Positions 27,593 to 37,946 of a DNA stretch of 64,000 bases are shown here, piece by piece; the first letter of the stretch is position 1; every line of letters starts with the position of its first letter. The position numbers were made by a program, and so were the translations under genes. The DNA lies in the NCBI GenBank assembly GCA_910575495.1, contig CAJTFS010000002.1, positions 310,001 through 374,000 on the forward strand. Direction: 5' to 3'. The notes under the pieces are model-generated. The model did not search any database, was not told the origin of the DNA, and saw nothing but the letters and a program-made list of their open reading frames with translations. Origin of the DNA: Bacteroidales bacterium. Its GTDB lineage: Bacteria; Bacteroidota; Bacteroidia; Bacteroidales; Rikenellaceae.

Positions 27593-28759
27593 ATGAAACG
27601 CACACTCCTATATACGCTTTTGCTGGCATGCGCCCTGACCGGCATGCGCTGCACCGAAGGAACGACCCTCCCCGACGTCGACGACCTGGGCAACCTGAAC
27701 TACACCAGCTACTGGTACTACAACTACGAAGCGCTGCAAACCGTAAACCACGAAACGCTGGGACTCGGAGCCGCGGCCGATTTCAACCCCTATGCGGTGG
27801 CCCAGCGCGGCGACACGCTCTTCGTGGCCAACATCGGCACGGCGGGCAACAGCCTGATTCTCTACTCGAAGAAAGACAAACGCCCGCTGACGACCATCAA
27901 GACCTGGCAGTTCAACGATGCGGAAAAGAACTTCACGAGCAAGATCAACGCGATCGTGGCGACGGACGAACGGCTCTATGTGGCCGAACAGCAATCGCTG
28001 ATCCATGTCTTCTCGCTTCCGGACATGGAATATTTCTCCTGCATCGGCAACGGCGCCTGGAGCGGTCCGGTGTTCCAGGCGCAGGCGGTGACCATCCGGG
28101 ACAGCCTGATCTTCGCCCGCGACAAAAACGGCAATGTCAGCGTCTACAAGGAAACGGACGTCACGCCTGAAAACTACCAGAAGATCAACCGCTACAAGCA
28201 GGCGGGGCCCAACGAGGGCAGCGCCGGGAACAATGGTTTCGCCGCCCACTACATGGAACCCGACAAGGACGGGCGCATCCTGCTGACGGCCTACGAAAAC
28301 AAAACGATCCGGGTACTCGATCCGTCGCTCATCAACGACGATTTCAAGAACGGAACCTCCATCGACATCAAGGAGTCGACCTGGGAAATTCCTTTCAAAC
28401 CCAAGACCTTCGCCACGACGGCCGAACGCACATACGTCACCGGCGACAACAATGCGGTAAACGTCTACGACCCAGCCAAGAAAGAGTGGGTCAAGACGCT
28501 CAAGAGCGTCAGAGGATTCGCGTTCAGCATGCCGGAGCGCGTATTCGCACAGAACGACAGCACGCTGTGGGTTTCGGACATCAGGAAACAGACGCTGGTG
28601 CAGGTGGGCGTGTTCAAGGGCGAAATCCGCGAATACGAACTGGTGAACAAGCATGTTGTCAAAGTACGGAATGCTGTGACGCGCAACGGCGAGACGGCGA
28701 AAGAGTTCTTCGTGGACCTGCGGACGCACGAAATCATCGATCCGGAAGAAGAGGAATAA
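27593..28759 (+). CDS. Lipoprotein with beta-propeller-like repeats
   Basis: The 388-residue protein has a lipoprotein signal (LTGMRC, Cys about 20). It contains repeats such as GDTLFVANIGTAGN, ERLYVAEQQSLIHVF, DSLIFARDKNGNVSVY and ERTYVTGDNNAVNVYD, each a strand pattern of a propeller blade. It shares this repeat style with the C-terminal part of the preceding metallopeptidase, so the two may bind the same partner. The function is unknown. It starts 18 bases after the upstream stop. Confidence 0.75.
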   Translation: MKRTLLYTLLLACALTGMRCTEGTTLPDVDDLGNLNYTSYWYYNYEALQTVNHETLGLGAAADFNPYAVAQRGDTLFVANIGTAGNSLILYSKKDKRPLTTIKTWQFNDAEKNFTSKINAIVATDERLYVAEQQSLIHVFSLPDMEYFSCIGNGAWSGPVFQAQAVTIRDSLIFARDKNGNVSVYKETDVTPENYQKINRYKQAGPNEGSAGNNGFAAHYMEPDKDGRILLTAYENKTIRVLDPSLINDDFKNGTSIDIKESTWEIPFKPKTFATTAERTYVTGDNNAVNVYDPAKKEWVKTLKSVRGFAFSMPERVFAQNDSTLWVSDIRKQTLVQVGVFKGEIREYELVNKHVVKVRNAVTRNGETAKEFFVDLRTHEIIDPEEEE

Positions 28760-28781
28760 TCCTGTCTCCGACAACCGACAG

Positions 28782-28815
28782 AAAAGGCAGAAGCGCTGAG
28801 CTTCTGCCTTTTTGC
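28782..28815 (+). terminator. Rho-independent terminator after the lipoprotein pair
   Basis: A 13-bp perfect stem (28782-28794 with 28800-28812), a 5-base loop, and T residues at the end of the 3' arm. Confidence 0.9.
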
Positions 28816-28847
28816 TTTGTGAAATACAATCCGCGGCAAAGCAGGCT

Positions 28848-29215
28848 CAAAGCGCGGGGAGCAAGCGCGGTCAAGGCCGGGAGAGGGGGAGGCAGGGATA
28901 TTGCGGCGGCGGGAAGGACGAATCGGAAAAAAAGCAGAGCAAAGCGCAGGGAGCAAGCGCGGTCAGGGCCGGGAGAGGGGGAGGCGGGGATATTGCGGCG
29001 GCGGGAGGGACGAATCGGAAAAAAAGCAGAGCAAAGCGCGGGGAGCAAGCGCGGTCAAGGCCGGGAGAGGGGGAGGCAGGGATATTGCGGCGGCGGGAGG
29101 GACGAATCGGAAAAAAAGCAGAGCAAAGCGCGGGGAGCAAGCGCGGTCAAGGCCGGGAGAGGGGGAGGCAGGGATATTGCGGCGGCGGGAAGGACGAATC
29201 GGAAAAGCGAGATTG
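28848..29215. repeat. Four-copy 92-bp tandem repeat, GC- and purine-rich
   Basis: The word GATATTGCGG recurs at 28897, 28989, 29081 and 29173, an exact 92-base period, with only a few substitutions between copies. The period is not a multiple of 3, and the unit has no stop in any frame of either strand, which explains long spurious frames here. The plus strand is purine-rich (GGGAGAGGGGGAGG). Confidence 0.92.
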
Positions 29216-29433
29216 GAACAAGGAGAGGGAAAGCGGGAGTATCAGCGCCGGGAGGAGAAACAAGACAAAAGCAGGGCGGAACAAGGGGAGCGGTGCCGGA
29301 AAAACCGGAGCGTAAAAAGCAGGACTGGAGCCGGGAAAACGGGAATTTTCGGTGCCGGAAACGGGAAAGCGGGAAACCAAGACAAGAAAACAAGGCAGGT
29401 GCCGAAGCAGGAAAATGGGAACGATAGGGAGAG
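29216..29433. other. Purine-rich low-complexity spacer
   Basis: The sequence continues the G/A bias of the 92-bp array without its period, with recurring GGAAA and CGGGAAA words. I see no gene in it. Confidence 0.6.
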
Positions 29434-29503
29434 ACCTTTCACCTTTCACCTTTCACCTTTCACCTTTCACCTTTCACCTTTCACCGTTCACCGTTCACCG
29501 TTC
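29434..29503. repeat. Heptanucleotide repeat running into truA
   Basis: Seven consecutive ACCTTTC units (29434-29482) are followed by three ACCGTTC units (29483-29503). The truA stop codon (29497-29495 on the minus strand) is inside the variant units. Confidence 0.92.
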
Positions 29504-30277
29504 TGCCCGTTCTGCCCGGAAAGTGCGGCGTTCGAAGACCTCGGCAGGGTAGCGCACGTCGCTCAGAAACAACCCCTGTGCGGGAGCTCCGGCGCTCGAC
29601 CGCGAAAGGTCGCGGCTGGCGACGATGGCCCGGAACTCCTCGGGCGAATAACGGCCGCGGCCGACGTCGACCAACGTTCCGACGACGGCCCGCACCATGT
29701 TGCGCAGGAAACGGTCGGCCCGGATCGTGAAACAGAGCACGCCGCCGGCATCGACCGTCCAGGCGGCGTGCATGATACGGCAAATGTTGGTTTTGTTGTT
29801 GGAATTGAGCTTGGCGAACGAAGTGAAATCGTCGAATTCTGCCAGCATGGCCGCCGCTTCGTTCATGCGGCCGACATCGAGCGGCACGTAGTATTGCCAC
29901 GAGAGGTGCCGCGTGAAGGGATTCTTGCACGGTTCGATGAAATAACGGTACTCGCGTTCGCGGGCATCGAACCGCGCATGGGCATCGGCCGCAACCGGCG
30001 TGAGCGAATCGACGGCGATGTCGCCCGGCAACATGAAATTGAGCTTGCGGAGCAACTGCTGCGGCTCGGCGACGGGCTGCGAAACATCGAAATGCGCCAC
30101 GTAATAGGAAGCGTTGACACCCGTATCGGTGCGTCCGGCACCGGTCGTCGCCGCCGGTTCGCGCAGCAGGGTGGCGAGCGCCTGCTCCAACGCCTGCTGG
30201 ACGGTGGGCGTCTCCGGCTGGCGCTGCCAGCCGCAATAGGCGCCGCCGAGATAACGAAGTTCGAGAAAATAGCGCAT
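29495..30277 (-). CDS. truA: tRNA pseudouridine synthase A
   Basis: From ATG 30277 (MRYFLELRYLGGAYCGWQ) the enzyme is 260 residues. It isomerises uridines 38-40 in the tRNA anticodon arm. The catalytic Asp is in GAGRTDTGVNA (about residue 51) and the C-terminal RFLRNMVRAVVGTL is present. A longer start would use TTG inside the -7 box. The C-terminal residues after FERRTFRAE come from the start of a heptamer repeat, so the exact tail may vary between strains. Confidence 0.94.
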   Translation of the reverse strand: MRYFLELRYLGGAYCGWQRQPETPTVQQALEQALATLLREPAATTGAGRTDTGVNASYYVAHFDVSQPVAEPQQLLRKLNFMLPGDIAVDSLTPVAADAHARFDAREREYRYFIEPCKNPFTRHLSWQYYVPLDVGRMNEAAAMLAEFDDFTSFAKLNSNNKTNICRIMHAAWTVDAGGVLCFTIRADRFLRNMVRAVVGTLVDVGRGRYSPEEFRAIVASRDLSRSSAGAPAQGLFLSDVRYPAEVFERRTFRAERAER

Positions 30278-30286
30278 AACCGAAGA

Positions 30287-30317
30287 CAAAGATAACGCAT
30301 GTCGGACGCAGAACCAA
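30287..30317 (-). promoter_or_regulatory. truA promoter, close to the start codon
   Basis: On the minus strand TTG at 30317-30315, a 20-base spacer and TATCTTTG at 30294-30287 fit the consensus. Transcription should begin only about 5 bases before the ATG, so the mRNA is nearly leaderless. Confidence 0.78.
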
Positions 30318-30484
30318 ATTTATTTCTACCCGGACCGGAGACCCCGGCAACCACAAGAGACGATCCGGCCAGTGGGCAGCACCGGACCGTATCTGCGGTT
30401 TGCAGCGGCGCGCATCCGGACCGAGCGGCGGGGGAGGGCGAATAAAAACGGAGCCGATCAACCCGAAATTCAGAGAAAAATTCG

Positions 30485-30492
30485 TAATTTTG
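30485..30492 (+). promoter_or_regulatory. -7 box (TAATTTTG) of the dapB operon
   Basis: TAATTTTG fits TAnnTTTG 21 bases before the dapB ATG. No TTG -33 box is seen at the right spacing. Confidence 0.6.
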
Positions 30493-30513
30493 CACACTTA
30501 AACACATTCAAGC

Positions 30514-31272
30514 ATGAAGGCAGCGATCATAGGCTACGGCAAGATGGGACGCGAAATCGAACGGATACTTGCCGAACGCGGCCACGAAACGGCCCTGGTC
30601 ATCGACACGGACAATGTCTCGGAACTGGATGCGGCGCATCTGGCGGGCATCGACGTGGCGATCGAATTCACCACGCCGCAGACGGCCTACGACAACATCC
30701 GCACCTGCCTTGAGGCGGGCACGGCCGTAGTGAGCGGCACGACGGGCTGGACGGACCGGCTGCCGGAGCTGGAGGAACTCTGCCGCCGGCGCGACGGCGC
30801 GATGTTCTACGCCTCGAACTACTGCCTGGGAGTCAACCTGCTGTTCCGTCTCAACCGCGAACTGGCGGCGATGATCGAACGGCTGGGCGCGGCCTACGAC
30901 GTACGCATCGAGGAGATTCACCACACCCAGAAGAAAGATGCCCCGAGCGGCACGGCCATCACGCTGGCCGAAGGCGTCATCGGCAACCTGTCGGCGAAAA
31001 AAAGCTGGGTGAACCATGCGCCCGGCATCGAATGTGCCGCCCACCGGATCGGCAGCCCGGCCGACGCGGCGCCCGAACAACTGGTGATCGGCTCGCTGCG
31101 CGAAGGGAGCGTGCCGGGCATCCACACGGTGGCCTACGAATCGGAAGACGACCTGCTGGAACTGCGCCACACGATCAAGAACCGCCGCACGCTGGCCCTG
31201 GGCGCCGTGGTGGCGGCCGAATTCCTCTGCGGACGCAAAGGAGTCTACGGAATGGAAGACCTGATGAAATAA
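30514..31272 (+). CDS. dapB: 4-hydroxy-tetrahydrodipicolinate reductase
   Basis: The 252-residue reductase acts in the diaminopimelate/lysine pathway. The NAD(P) loop is [15 protein letters not shown] (residues 5-19). The catalytic segment [16 protein letters not shown] holds the His pair, the Lys and the phosphate-binding GT. Length and start are normal. It leads a dapB-lepB-IMPACT run. Confidence 0.96.
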   Translation: MKAAIIGYGKMGREIERILAERGHETALVIDTDNVSELDAAHLAGIDVAIEFTTPQTAYDNIRTCLEAGTAVVSGTTGWTDRLPELEELCRRRDGAMFYASNYCLGVNLLFRLNRELAAMIERLGAAYDVRIEEIHHTQKKDAPSGTAITLAEGVIGNLSAKKSWVNHAPGIECAAHRIGSPADAAPEQLVIGSLREGSVPGIHTVAYESEDDLLELRHTIKNRRTLALGAVVAAEFLCGRKGVYGMEDLMK

Positions 31273-31291
31273 ACAAGAGAGACGCTGCGTT

Positions 31292-32653
31292 ATGATGGAC
31301 ATGAACAAACTCAGAACGATACTTCGCAACAAGTGGGTGGGCTTCGGACTGGCCGCCACGCTCTACACGCTGTGGTTCGTCGTATGGACGGGCAACCTCT
31401 GGCTGCTGCTGGGCCTGCCGCTGATCTTCGACCTCTACATCACGAAATTTTTCCAGCGCTACGTGGGCAGCCGCAACAAACGGCTGTGCGAACGGAGCAA
31501 GGCGTACAAGGCCGCCTACGAATGGGTGAACGCCATCGTATTCGCCACGGTGGTGGCTACGCTGGTGCACCTTTTCATCTTCCAGATGTATGTCATCCCC
31601 ACCTCGTCGATGGAACAATCGCTGCTGGTGGGCGACTACCTCTATGTAAGCAAGGTGACCTACGGACCGCAGATGCCCAACACGCCGGTCTCGTTCCCGT
31701 TCGTCCACCACACCATGCCATTCTCGCAGACCCGCAAATCGTTTTCCGAAATCGTCAAGTGGCCCTACCACCGGCTCAAAGGATTGCGCAAGGTGCGGCG
31801 CAACGACGTGGTGGTCTTCAACTTCCCGGCCGGCGACTCGGTGCTGCTGGAGAACCAGGCCGTGACCTACTACGACGTGGTGCGGAGCTACGAGACGACC
31901 TTCGGCAAGGAAGAGGGGCGCCGGCAGCTCAACGACCGCTACACGATCGTCACGCGCCCTGTGGACAAGCGCGAAAACTACATCAAACGCTGCGTGGCCA
32001 TCCCGGGCGACACGCTGGAGGTGCGCAACGGCGACGTATGGGTCAACGGCAAGCCCCAGGAACCGGTGGCGGGCACCCAGCACCAATATCTGGTGCAGGT
32101 CACCTCGCCGCTGACGCAGTATGCCATCGAGAATCTCGGCATCCGCGAATACTCGGGCAACCGCACGAGCTACGACATGTTCATCACGGAGGAGACGGCC
32201 GAGAAACTGCGCCAACTCGAAAACGTGACGATGGTGCGCCGCTACATCTGCCCGCCCAACAACGAAGTCTTCCCGCAATGGGGCGCACCCCGCTGGAGCC
32301 AGGACAACTACGGCCCGATCTGGATACCGCAGAAAGGAGCCACGGTGGCGCTCACGCCGGACAATCTGCCGCTCTACCGCCGCATCATCGAGGTGTACGA
32401 GGGTCACACGCTGGAAGTCGACGGCAAAGAAATCCGCATCGACGGCGTGCCGGCCACAGACTACACCTTTGCGATGGACTACTACTGGATGATGGGCGAC
32501 AACCGCCACAACTCGGCCGACTCGCGTTTCTGGGGCTTCGTGCCCGAAGACCACATCGTGGGCAAGGCCTCGTTCGTATGGCTCTCGCTCGAAGCCGGCA
32601 AGTCGTTCCCGTCGAACATCCGCTGGCGGAGACTCTTCAGAAAAGTGAGGTAG
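31292..32653 (+). CDS. lepB: Signal peptidase I
   Basis: The 453-residue membrane peptidase removes signal peptides from exported proteins. Two hydrophobic segments (about 16-50 and 80-100) precede the catalytic Ser ([12 protein letters not shown], about Ser106). The general-base Lys is near 232 in [16 protein letters not shown], and the C-terminal box is [18 protein letters not shown]. It is longer than E. coli LepB because of extra sequence between Ser and Lys regions, as usual in Bacteroidetes. It starts 19 bases after dapB. Confidence 0.95.
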   Translation: MMDMNKLRTILRNKWVGFGLAATLYTLWFVVWTGNLWLLLGLPLIFDLYITKFFQRYVGSRNKRLCERSKAYKAAYEWVNAIVFATVVATLVHLFIFQMYVIPTSSMEQSLLVGDYLYVSKVTYGPQMPNTPVSFPFVHHTMPFSQTRKSFSEIVKWPYHRLKGLRKVRRNDVVVFNFPAGDSVLLENQAVTYYDVVRSYETTFGKEEGRRQLNDRYTIVTRPVDKRENYIKRCVAIPGDTLEVRNGDVWVNGKPQEPVAGTQHQYLVQVTSPLTQYAIENLGIREYSGNRTSYDMFITEETAEKLRQLENVTMVRRYICPPNNEVFPQWGAPRWSQDNYGPIWIPQKGATVALTPDNLPLYRRIIEVYEGHTLEVDGKEIRIDGVPATDYTFAMDYYWMMGDNRHNSADSRFWGFVPEDHIVGKASFVWLSLEAGKSFPSNIRWRRLFRKVR

Positions 32654-32657
32654 CGAA

Positions 32658-33260
32658 GTGGCCGAAGATACCTATCTGACCGTCGAAGCCCCGGCCGAGA
32701 CGGCCTCGCGCGAACGCAGCAGCAAGTTTCTGGCCTACATCTATCCGGTGCAGGACGAAGAGACGATACGGCAGCACCTCGACACGCTGCGCAAGCGCTA
32801 CTTCGACGCCACGCACCACTGCTACGCCTGGCGCCTGGGACCGCAGGGCGAAAGGTTCCGGGCCAACGACGACGGCGAACCCTCCGGAACGGCCGGCAAA
32901 CCGATCCTGGGCCAGCTGCTCTCGAACGGTCTGACCGACACGCTGGTGGTGGTGGTCCGCTACTTCGGCGGCACGAAACTGGGGGTGCCCGGACTGATCG
33001 CGGCCTACCGCGAAGCGGCTGCCGAAGCGATCGCCGCGGCCCGGACGGTGGAACGGACCGTCGACCGGACGATCAAGGTGGATTTCCCCTATGCCGCGAT
33101 GAACGACATCATGCGTGCTGTCAAGGAGTGCCGACCCGTCATCCGGGCCCAACGCTTCGACAACCTCTGCACGCTGGAACTCTCAATCCGCGAAAGCCGT
33201 GCCGACGAACTCGAAGAACGGCTCAGAAAAGCGGGCGGAAGCATAGAAACCGATTCATAA
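32658..33260 (+). CDS. YigZ/IMPACT-family protein
   Basis: The 200-residue protein shows the IMPACT-domain motifs SKFLAYIYPV, ATHHCYAWRLG, DDGEPSGTAGKPIL and VRYFGGTKLGVPGL, followed by a C-terminal ferredoxin-like domain. The family is linked to translation control and proteolysis, but the bacterial role is unclear. The start is GTG at 32658, 4 bases after lepB; there is no nearby ATG. Confidence 0.9.
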   Translation: MAEDTYLTVEAPAETASRERSSKFLAYIYPVQDEETIRQHLDTLRKRYFDATHHCYAWRLGPQGERFRANDDGEPSGTAGKPILGQLLSNGLTDTLVVVVRYFGGTKLGVPGLIAAYREAAAEAIAAARTVERTVDRTIKVDFPYAAMNDIMRAVKECRPVIRAQRFDNLCTLELSIRESRADELEERLRKAGGSIETDS

Positions 33261-33270
33261 TCACGTTTTC

Positions 33271-33330
33271 GACAAGCCGAGGGTAGAACCGAACTTGTTC
33301 GGACTTTGCCGAGGCGAGAAAACCAGTTTG
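33271..33330. repeat. Hairpin-bearing dispersed repeat upstream of uvrA
   Basis: A GCCGAGGG word, a hairpin CCGAAC-TT-GTTCGG, and TTTGCCGAGGCGAGAAAA follow one another. The same order recurs in the 76-bp array at 49464 and, with different stem bases, at 58391-58520. Its right end supplies the probable -33 TTG of uvrA. Confidence 0.7.
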
Positions 33331-33358
33331 AAAAAACGATTGCCGTTTGCTTAATTTG
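33328..33358 (+). promoter_or_regulatory. uvrA promoter abutting the start codon
   Basis: TTG at 33328-33330, a 20-base spacer and TTAATTTG at 33351-33358 (one mismatch to TAnnTTTG). The ATG follows 2 bases later, so a leaderless mRNA is likely. Confidence 0.6.
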
Positions 33359-33360
33359 CG

Positions 33361-36150
33361 ATGAAACACGAAAACCGCATCCATATAAAGGGAGCCAGGG
33401 TCCACAACCTGAAAAACATAGAGGTAGAGATTCCGCACGACGAACTGACGATCGTGACGGGACTCTCGGGGTCGGGCAAATCGACGCTGGCTTTCGACAC
33501 GATCTTCGCCGAGGGACAACGCCGCTATGTGGAGAGTCTTTCGGCCTATGCGCGCCAATTTCTGGGCAAAATCGGCAAACCCGACGTCGACCTGATAACG
33601 GGCATCGCACCGGCCATAGCCATCGAACAGAAGGTCAACACGCGCAACCCCCGCTCGACGGTGGGAACGACGACCGAGATATACGACTATCTGAAACTGC
33701 TGTTCGCCCGCATCGGCCGGACCTATTCGCCGGTATCGGGGCAGGAAGTGCACTGCGACAGCGTCGACGACGTAGCGGCGCGCATCCTGGAGCTCGAAGA
33801 AGGCACCCGAATCGCCATCGCCGCACCCATCCGGCTGGCCGAGGGCCAGGGGCTGATCGAGAAACTGACACTGCTGCTCTCGGAGGGTCTGATGCGCGTA
33901 TGGACCAAAGGCGAGGTGCGGCTCATCGAGGATGTGCTGCCCGACATCGGACCCGAAACGCAGCCCGGCGATTTCCGGGTGGTCGTCGACCGGCTCCGCA
34001 TGACGGCGGACGACGACATGCCGACCCGCGTACGCGATTCGGTGGCCCGCGCCTACTCCTACGGCGAGGGTCTCTGCCTGCTCATCACGGAGCAGGGCGC
34101 GGAGGAGTTCTCCTCGCGCTTCGAAGCCGACGGCATCCGGTTCGAACTGCCGACGGAACACCTGTTCAGCTTCAACAATCCGCTGGGCGCCTGCCCCCGC
34201 TGCGAAGGCTACGGCAAAGTGGTGGGCATCGACGAAGACCTGGTCATTCCGGACAAGAGCAAGACCATCTACGAAGACGCCGTTGCCTGCTGGCGCGGCG
34301 ACACCATGCGCCGGTGGAAAGAGAAACTGGTGGAGAACGCCTACAAGTTCGATTTCCCGATCCATACGCCGTTCCATGCGCTGACATCCGAACAGAAACG
34401 CCTGCTGTGGCGCGGCAACGAATATTTCCACGGACTGGACGACTTCTTCGCCTACATCGACTCGGAACGGCGCAAAATCCAGTTCCGCGTGATGAAAGCC
34501 CGCTACACGGGCAAGACGGTCTGTCCCGAATGCGGCGGCTCGCGCCTGCGCAAGGAAGCGCTCTACGTAAAGGTGGGCGGACGTAACATCGCCGAACTGG
34601 TGACCCTGCCCGTAGACGAACTGATCGCATTCTTCCGAGCACTGACGCTCGACGCCCACGACGAAAAGACGGCGGCGCGCATTCTGGTGGAGATCCGCAA
34701 CCGGCTGCAATACCTTTCGGACGTGGGGCTGGGCTATCTGACCCTCGACCGGCTGTCGTCGACCCTCTCGGGCGGCGAGAGCCAGCGCATCAATCTGTCG
34801 ACCTCGCTGGGCAGCAACCTGACGGGCTCGCTCTACATTCTCGACGAACCCTCCATCGGCCTGCACCCGCGCGACACCAACCGCCTGATCAAGGTACTCA
34901 AACAACTGCGCGACCTGGGCAACACGGTCATCGTGGTGGAACACGAAGAGGAGGTGATCCGCGCGGCCGACTGGATCGTCGACATCGGGCCCCGCGCCGG
35001 ATACAACGGCGGCGAAGTGGTCTTCAGCGGCACGCTGCCCCAGCTGCTCAAGGACAAAAAGAGCCTGACGGCCGACTATCTGACCGGGCGGCGCACGATC
35101 GCCCCGCCCGCTGCGGAACGCGGCTGGAGCCACTCGATAACGATCAAGGGAGCCCGCGAAAACAACCTGCGCAACATCGACGTGCGCATCCCGCTGGGCG
35201 TGATGACCTGCATCACGGGCGTGAGCGGCAGCGGCAAGTCGTCGCTGGCCAAAGGCATCCTCTACCCGGCGCTGCGGCGCCTGTTATTCGACACGGGCTC
35301 GAAACCGGGCGATTTCGACGGACTGGCGGGCGACACCGGGCTGCTCCGGGCGGTGGAGATGGTGGATCAGAACCCCATCGGCCGCTCGTCGCGCTCCAAT
35401 CCGGTGACCTACATCAAGGCCTACGACGAAATACGCAAGCTCTTCGCCGACCAACCCTACTCGAAACACAACGGACTTACGCCGGCGCACTTCTCCTTCA
35501 ACACGGCCGGCGGCCGCTGCGAGGAGTGCCAGGGCGAAGGGGTCATCAAGGTGTCGATGCAGTTCATGGCCGACGTGGAACTGGTGTGCGAAGCGTGCGG
35601 CGGCCGCCGCTTCCGCGACGAAGTGCTGGAAGCGAAATACCGCGGCAAGTCGATCTGCGACGTGCTGGAGATGACCGTCGACGAAGCGATCGTCTTCTTC
35701 GGCGAAGAGAAGAAGAACGCCGCGTGCCGCCGCATAGTCGAACGCCTGCAACCCCTGCAGGACGTGGGGCTGGGCTACATCAAGCTTGGACAATCCTCGT
35801 CGACCCTCTCGGGCGGCGAGAGCCAGCGCGTGAAACTGGCGTCGTTCCTGACCAAGGAGAGCGCCGGCGGCAACATGATGTTCATCTTCGACGAACCGAC
35901 CACGGGCCTGCACTTCCACGACATCTCGAAGCTGCTGGCGGCATTCGACGCACTGATAGCCAAGGGGCACACGATCGTGGTGGTCGAACACAACATGGAC
36001 GTCATCAAGTGCGCCGACTGGGTGGTCGACCTCGGACCCGAAGCGGGAACGGCAGGCGGAAACCTGGTCTTCGAAGGCACGCCCCGCGATCTGGAACGAT
36101 GCGCCGCGAGCCATACGGGCGAATTCCTGCGCCTGCGCACCAAACTCTGA
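33361..36150 (+). CDS. uvrA: UvrABC excinuclease subunit A
   Basis: The 929-residue DNA-damage sensor is a tandem ABC ATPase. The first Walker A is [13 protein letters not shown] (about 34-46) and the second is [14 protein letters not shown] near 620. Signature motifs [11 protein letters not shown] and [11 protein letters not shown] precede Walker B segments [15 protein letters not shown] and [15 protein letters not shown]. Zinc modules show [22 protein letters not shown] and CEACGG. Length is normal (E. coli 940). It leads a six-gene plus-strand run. Confidence 0.97.
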   Translation: MKHENRIHIKGARVHNLKNIEVEIPHDELTIVTGLSGSGKSTLAFDTIFAEGQRRYVESLSAYARQFLGKIGKPDVDLITGIAPAIAIEQKVNTRNPRSTVGTTTEIYDYLKLLFARIGRTYSPVSGQEVHCDSVDDVAARILELEEGTRIAIAAPIRLAEGQGLIEKLTLLLSEGLMRVWTKGEVRLIEDVLPDIGPETQPGDFRVVVDRLRMTADDDMPTRVRDSVARAYSYGEGLCLLITEQGAEEFSSRFEADGIRFELPTEHLFSFNNPLGACPRCEGYGKVVGIDEDLVIPDKSKTIYEDAVACWRGDTMRRWKEKLVENAYKFDFPIHTPFHALTSEQKRLLWRGNEYFHGLDDFFAYIDSERRKIQFRVMKARYTGKTVCPECGGSRLRKEALYVKVGGRNIAELVTLPVDELIAFFRALTLDAHDEKTAARILVEIRNRLQYLSDVGLGYLTLDRLSSTLSGGESQRINLSTSLGSNLTGSLYILDEPSIGLHPRDTNRLIKVLKQLRDLGNTVIVVEHEEEVIRAADWIVDIGPRAGYNGGEVVFSGTLPQLLKDKKSLTADYLTGRRTIAPPAAERGWSHSITIKGARENNLRNIDVRIPLGVMTCITGVSGSGKSSLAKGILYPALRRLLFDTGSKPGDFDGLAGDTGLLRAVEMVDQNPIGRSSRSNPVTYIKAYDEIRKLFADQPYSKHNGLTPAHFSFNTAGGRCEECQGEGVIKVSMQFMADVELVCEACGGRRFRDEVLEAKYRGKSICDVLEMTVDEAIVFFGEEKKNAACRRIVERLQPLQDVGLGYIKLGQSSSTLSGGESQRVKLASFLTKESAGGNMMFIFDEPTTGLHFHDISKLLAAFDALIAKGHTIVVVEHNMDVIKCADWVVDLGPEAGTAGGNLVFEGTPRDLERCAASHTGEFLRLRTKL

Positions 36151-36154
36151 ACCG

Positions 36155-37369
36155 ATGGAATTCTACACCTATACGCTGCCCAACGGCATACGGGGCATCC
36201 ACCGCCAGGTGCGCGGCTCGGTGGCCCACTGCGCGCTGGTGATCGGCGCCGGGAGCCGCGACGAACACCCCGGCCAGTACGGACTGGCCCATCTGACGGA
36301 ACACGCCTTTTTCAAGGGCACCGAGCGCCGCCGGGCCTGGCAGGTCAACTGCCGGCTGGAGAACCTCGGGGGCGAACTTAACGCTTTCACCACTAAGGAA
36401 GACACGACCGTTCACGCCACGACCCTGCGCGGCGACTTCGCGAAGGCGGCCGAACTGATCGCCGACATTGCGTTCCGCTCGACCTTTCCCGAACGCGAAA
36501 TCGAACGCGAAAAGGAGGTGATCGCCGACGAAATCAACACCTACAAGGATTCGCCGGCCGACATGATCTACGACACGTTCGAAGAGATGCTGTTCGAAGG
36601 CTCGGAACTGGGCCACAACATCCTGGGGCGCAAAGCGGCGCTGATGCGCTACGACGGCGACGCGATCCGTGCGTTCACGGCCCGCACCCACACCACCGAC
36701 CGCATGGTCTTTTCGTCGATCGGCAACTTCTCGCCCGGCCGGGCCGAAGCGGTGGCCCTGCGCTATTTCGGCGGACACGACGCCTCGGCGCGCGGCTACG
36801 AACGGGCGGTGCCGCCGCCGGTGAACCCGTTCGAGAAGACGGTGACGAAGCACACCCACCAGACCCACTGCATCATCGGCGGCCGGGCCTACGGCATCGA
36901 CTGTCCGAAACGCCTGCCGCTGGCGCTGCTGGTCAACATGCTCGGGGGCCCGTCGGCCAACTCGCTGCTCAACATTGAGATACGCGAAAAACACGGTCTG
37001 TCGTACAACATCGAAGCGACCTACACGCCCTACGGCGACAGCGGGCTGGCGGCCATCTACTTCAGCTCGGAACACGCCAACGAAGCGCAGTGCATCGAAC
37101 TGATCGAGAAGGAACTGCACCGGCTGCGGACCGTTCCGTTCACCGGACGGCAGCTCTCGATGGCCAAGAAACAATTCATCGCCCAACTGGCCATTTCGAG
37201 CGAGAGCAACGAAAGCTACATGCTGAGCGCCGGCAAGAGCCTGCTCACCCACGGCGAAGTGGACACCATGGAACAGGTTTACGCCAAAATCGAGGCGCTG
37301 ACGGCCGCCCAACTCACCGAAGCGGCGGAAGAAGTATTCACGGGGATGTCGCGACTGATCTACAGATAG
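36155..37369 (+). CDS. M16-family zinc peptidase
   Basis: The 404-residue protein has the inverted zinc motif HLTEHAFFKG (HxxEH, about residues 46-50), the downstream Glu region EREIEREKEVIADEI, and the C-terminal M16 domain with NMLGGPSANSLLNIEIREKHGLSYN. No signal peptide is seen, so it may be cytoplasmic. It degrades or processes peptides; the substrate is unknown. It starts 4 bases after uvrA and ends 2 bases before the next gene. Confidence 0.92.
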   Translation: MEFYTYTLPNGIRGIHRQVRGSVAHCALVIGAGSRDEHPGQYGLAHLTEHAFFKGTERRRAWQVNCRLENLGGELNAFTTKEDTTVHATTLRGDFAKAAELIADIAFRSTFPEREIEREKEVIADEINTYKDSPADMIYDTFEEMLFEGSELGHNILGRKAALMRYDGDAIRAFTARTHTTDRMVFSSIGNFSPGRAEAVALRYFGGHDASARGYERAVPPPVNPFEKTVTKHTHQTHCIIGGRAYGIDCPKRLPLALLVNMLGGPSANSLLNIEIREKHGLSYNIEATYTPYGDSGLAAIYFSSEHANEAQCIELIEKELHRLRTVPFTGRQLSMAKKQFIAQLAISSESNESYMLSAGKSLLTHGEVDTMEQVYAKIEALTAAQLTEAAEEVFTGMSRLIYR

Positions 37370-37371
37370 GC

Positions 37372-37944
37372 ATGGAACCCGCTTGCACCTATCGCTTCAC
37401 GCACCGGACGGAACTCCGGAAATGGCTGGAGGAACACGCCCGGACCGAAAAAGAGTGCTGGGTGGTCTGCTCCCGGGCGTCGGACGCGCCCTCCGACGCG
37501 CTGCGCTACATGGACGTGGTGGAAGAAGCACTGTGCTTCGGCTGGATCGACCCGACCTGCAAGAACGACGGCGGCATCCCGCTCCAACGGCTGTCGCCCC
37601 GGAAAAAGGGGAGCCGCTGGACGGAACTGAACAAGGAACGCTGCCGCCGGCTGGAAAAACTGGGGCTGATGACCGACGAAGGCCGCAAGGTCCTGCCCGA
37701 CATGAGCGAACGCGGATTCGAGATAGCGGACGACATTCTCTGCCGGCTGAGAGCCGACGCTGCCGTATGGCGGAACTTCGAAGCCTTTCATCCGCTCTAC
37801 CGGCGCGTGAGGATCGACAACATCGAGCGTGTGAGGAAGAACGCGGAACTTTTCGCGAAGCGCCTGCAAAAATTCATGGACAACACCCGCCGGAACGTCA
37901 TGTACGGCGACTGGAACGACAAAGGGAACCTGCTATCATACTGA
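37372..37944 (+). CDS. YdeI/OmpD-associated family protein
   Basis: The 190-residue protein has the family signature RYMDVVEEALCFGWID, then RLSPRKKGSRWTELNKERC and a C-terminal helical part (NIERVRKNAELFAKRLQKF). Family members have been linked to antimicrobial-peptide or bacteriocin resistance, but the mechanism is unknown. It sits in a tight run with 2-base gaps on both sides. Confidence 0.85.
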   Translation: MEPACTYRFTHRTELRKWLEEHARTEKECWVVCSRASDAPSDALRYMDVVEEALCFGWIDPTCKNDGGIPLQRLSPRKKGSRWTELNKERCRRLEKLGLMTDEGRKVLPDMSERGFEIADDILCRLRADAAVWRNFEAFHPLYRRVRIDNIERVRKNAELFAKRLQKFMDNTRRNVMYGDWNDKGNLLSY

Positions 37945-37946
37945 AA

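Noticed and set aside
28848..29215. CRISPR array at the 92-bp or 76-bp tandem repeats
   Set aside because: The units are contiguous with no unique spacers and no cas gene is in the window.
28486..30295. Long plus-strand frames through the 92-bp array, some running opposite truA
   Set aside because: They arise because the repeat lacks stops in every frame and reach into the antisense of truA; residues are Arg/Gly/Glu/Lys repeats.
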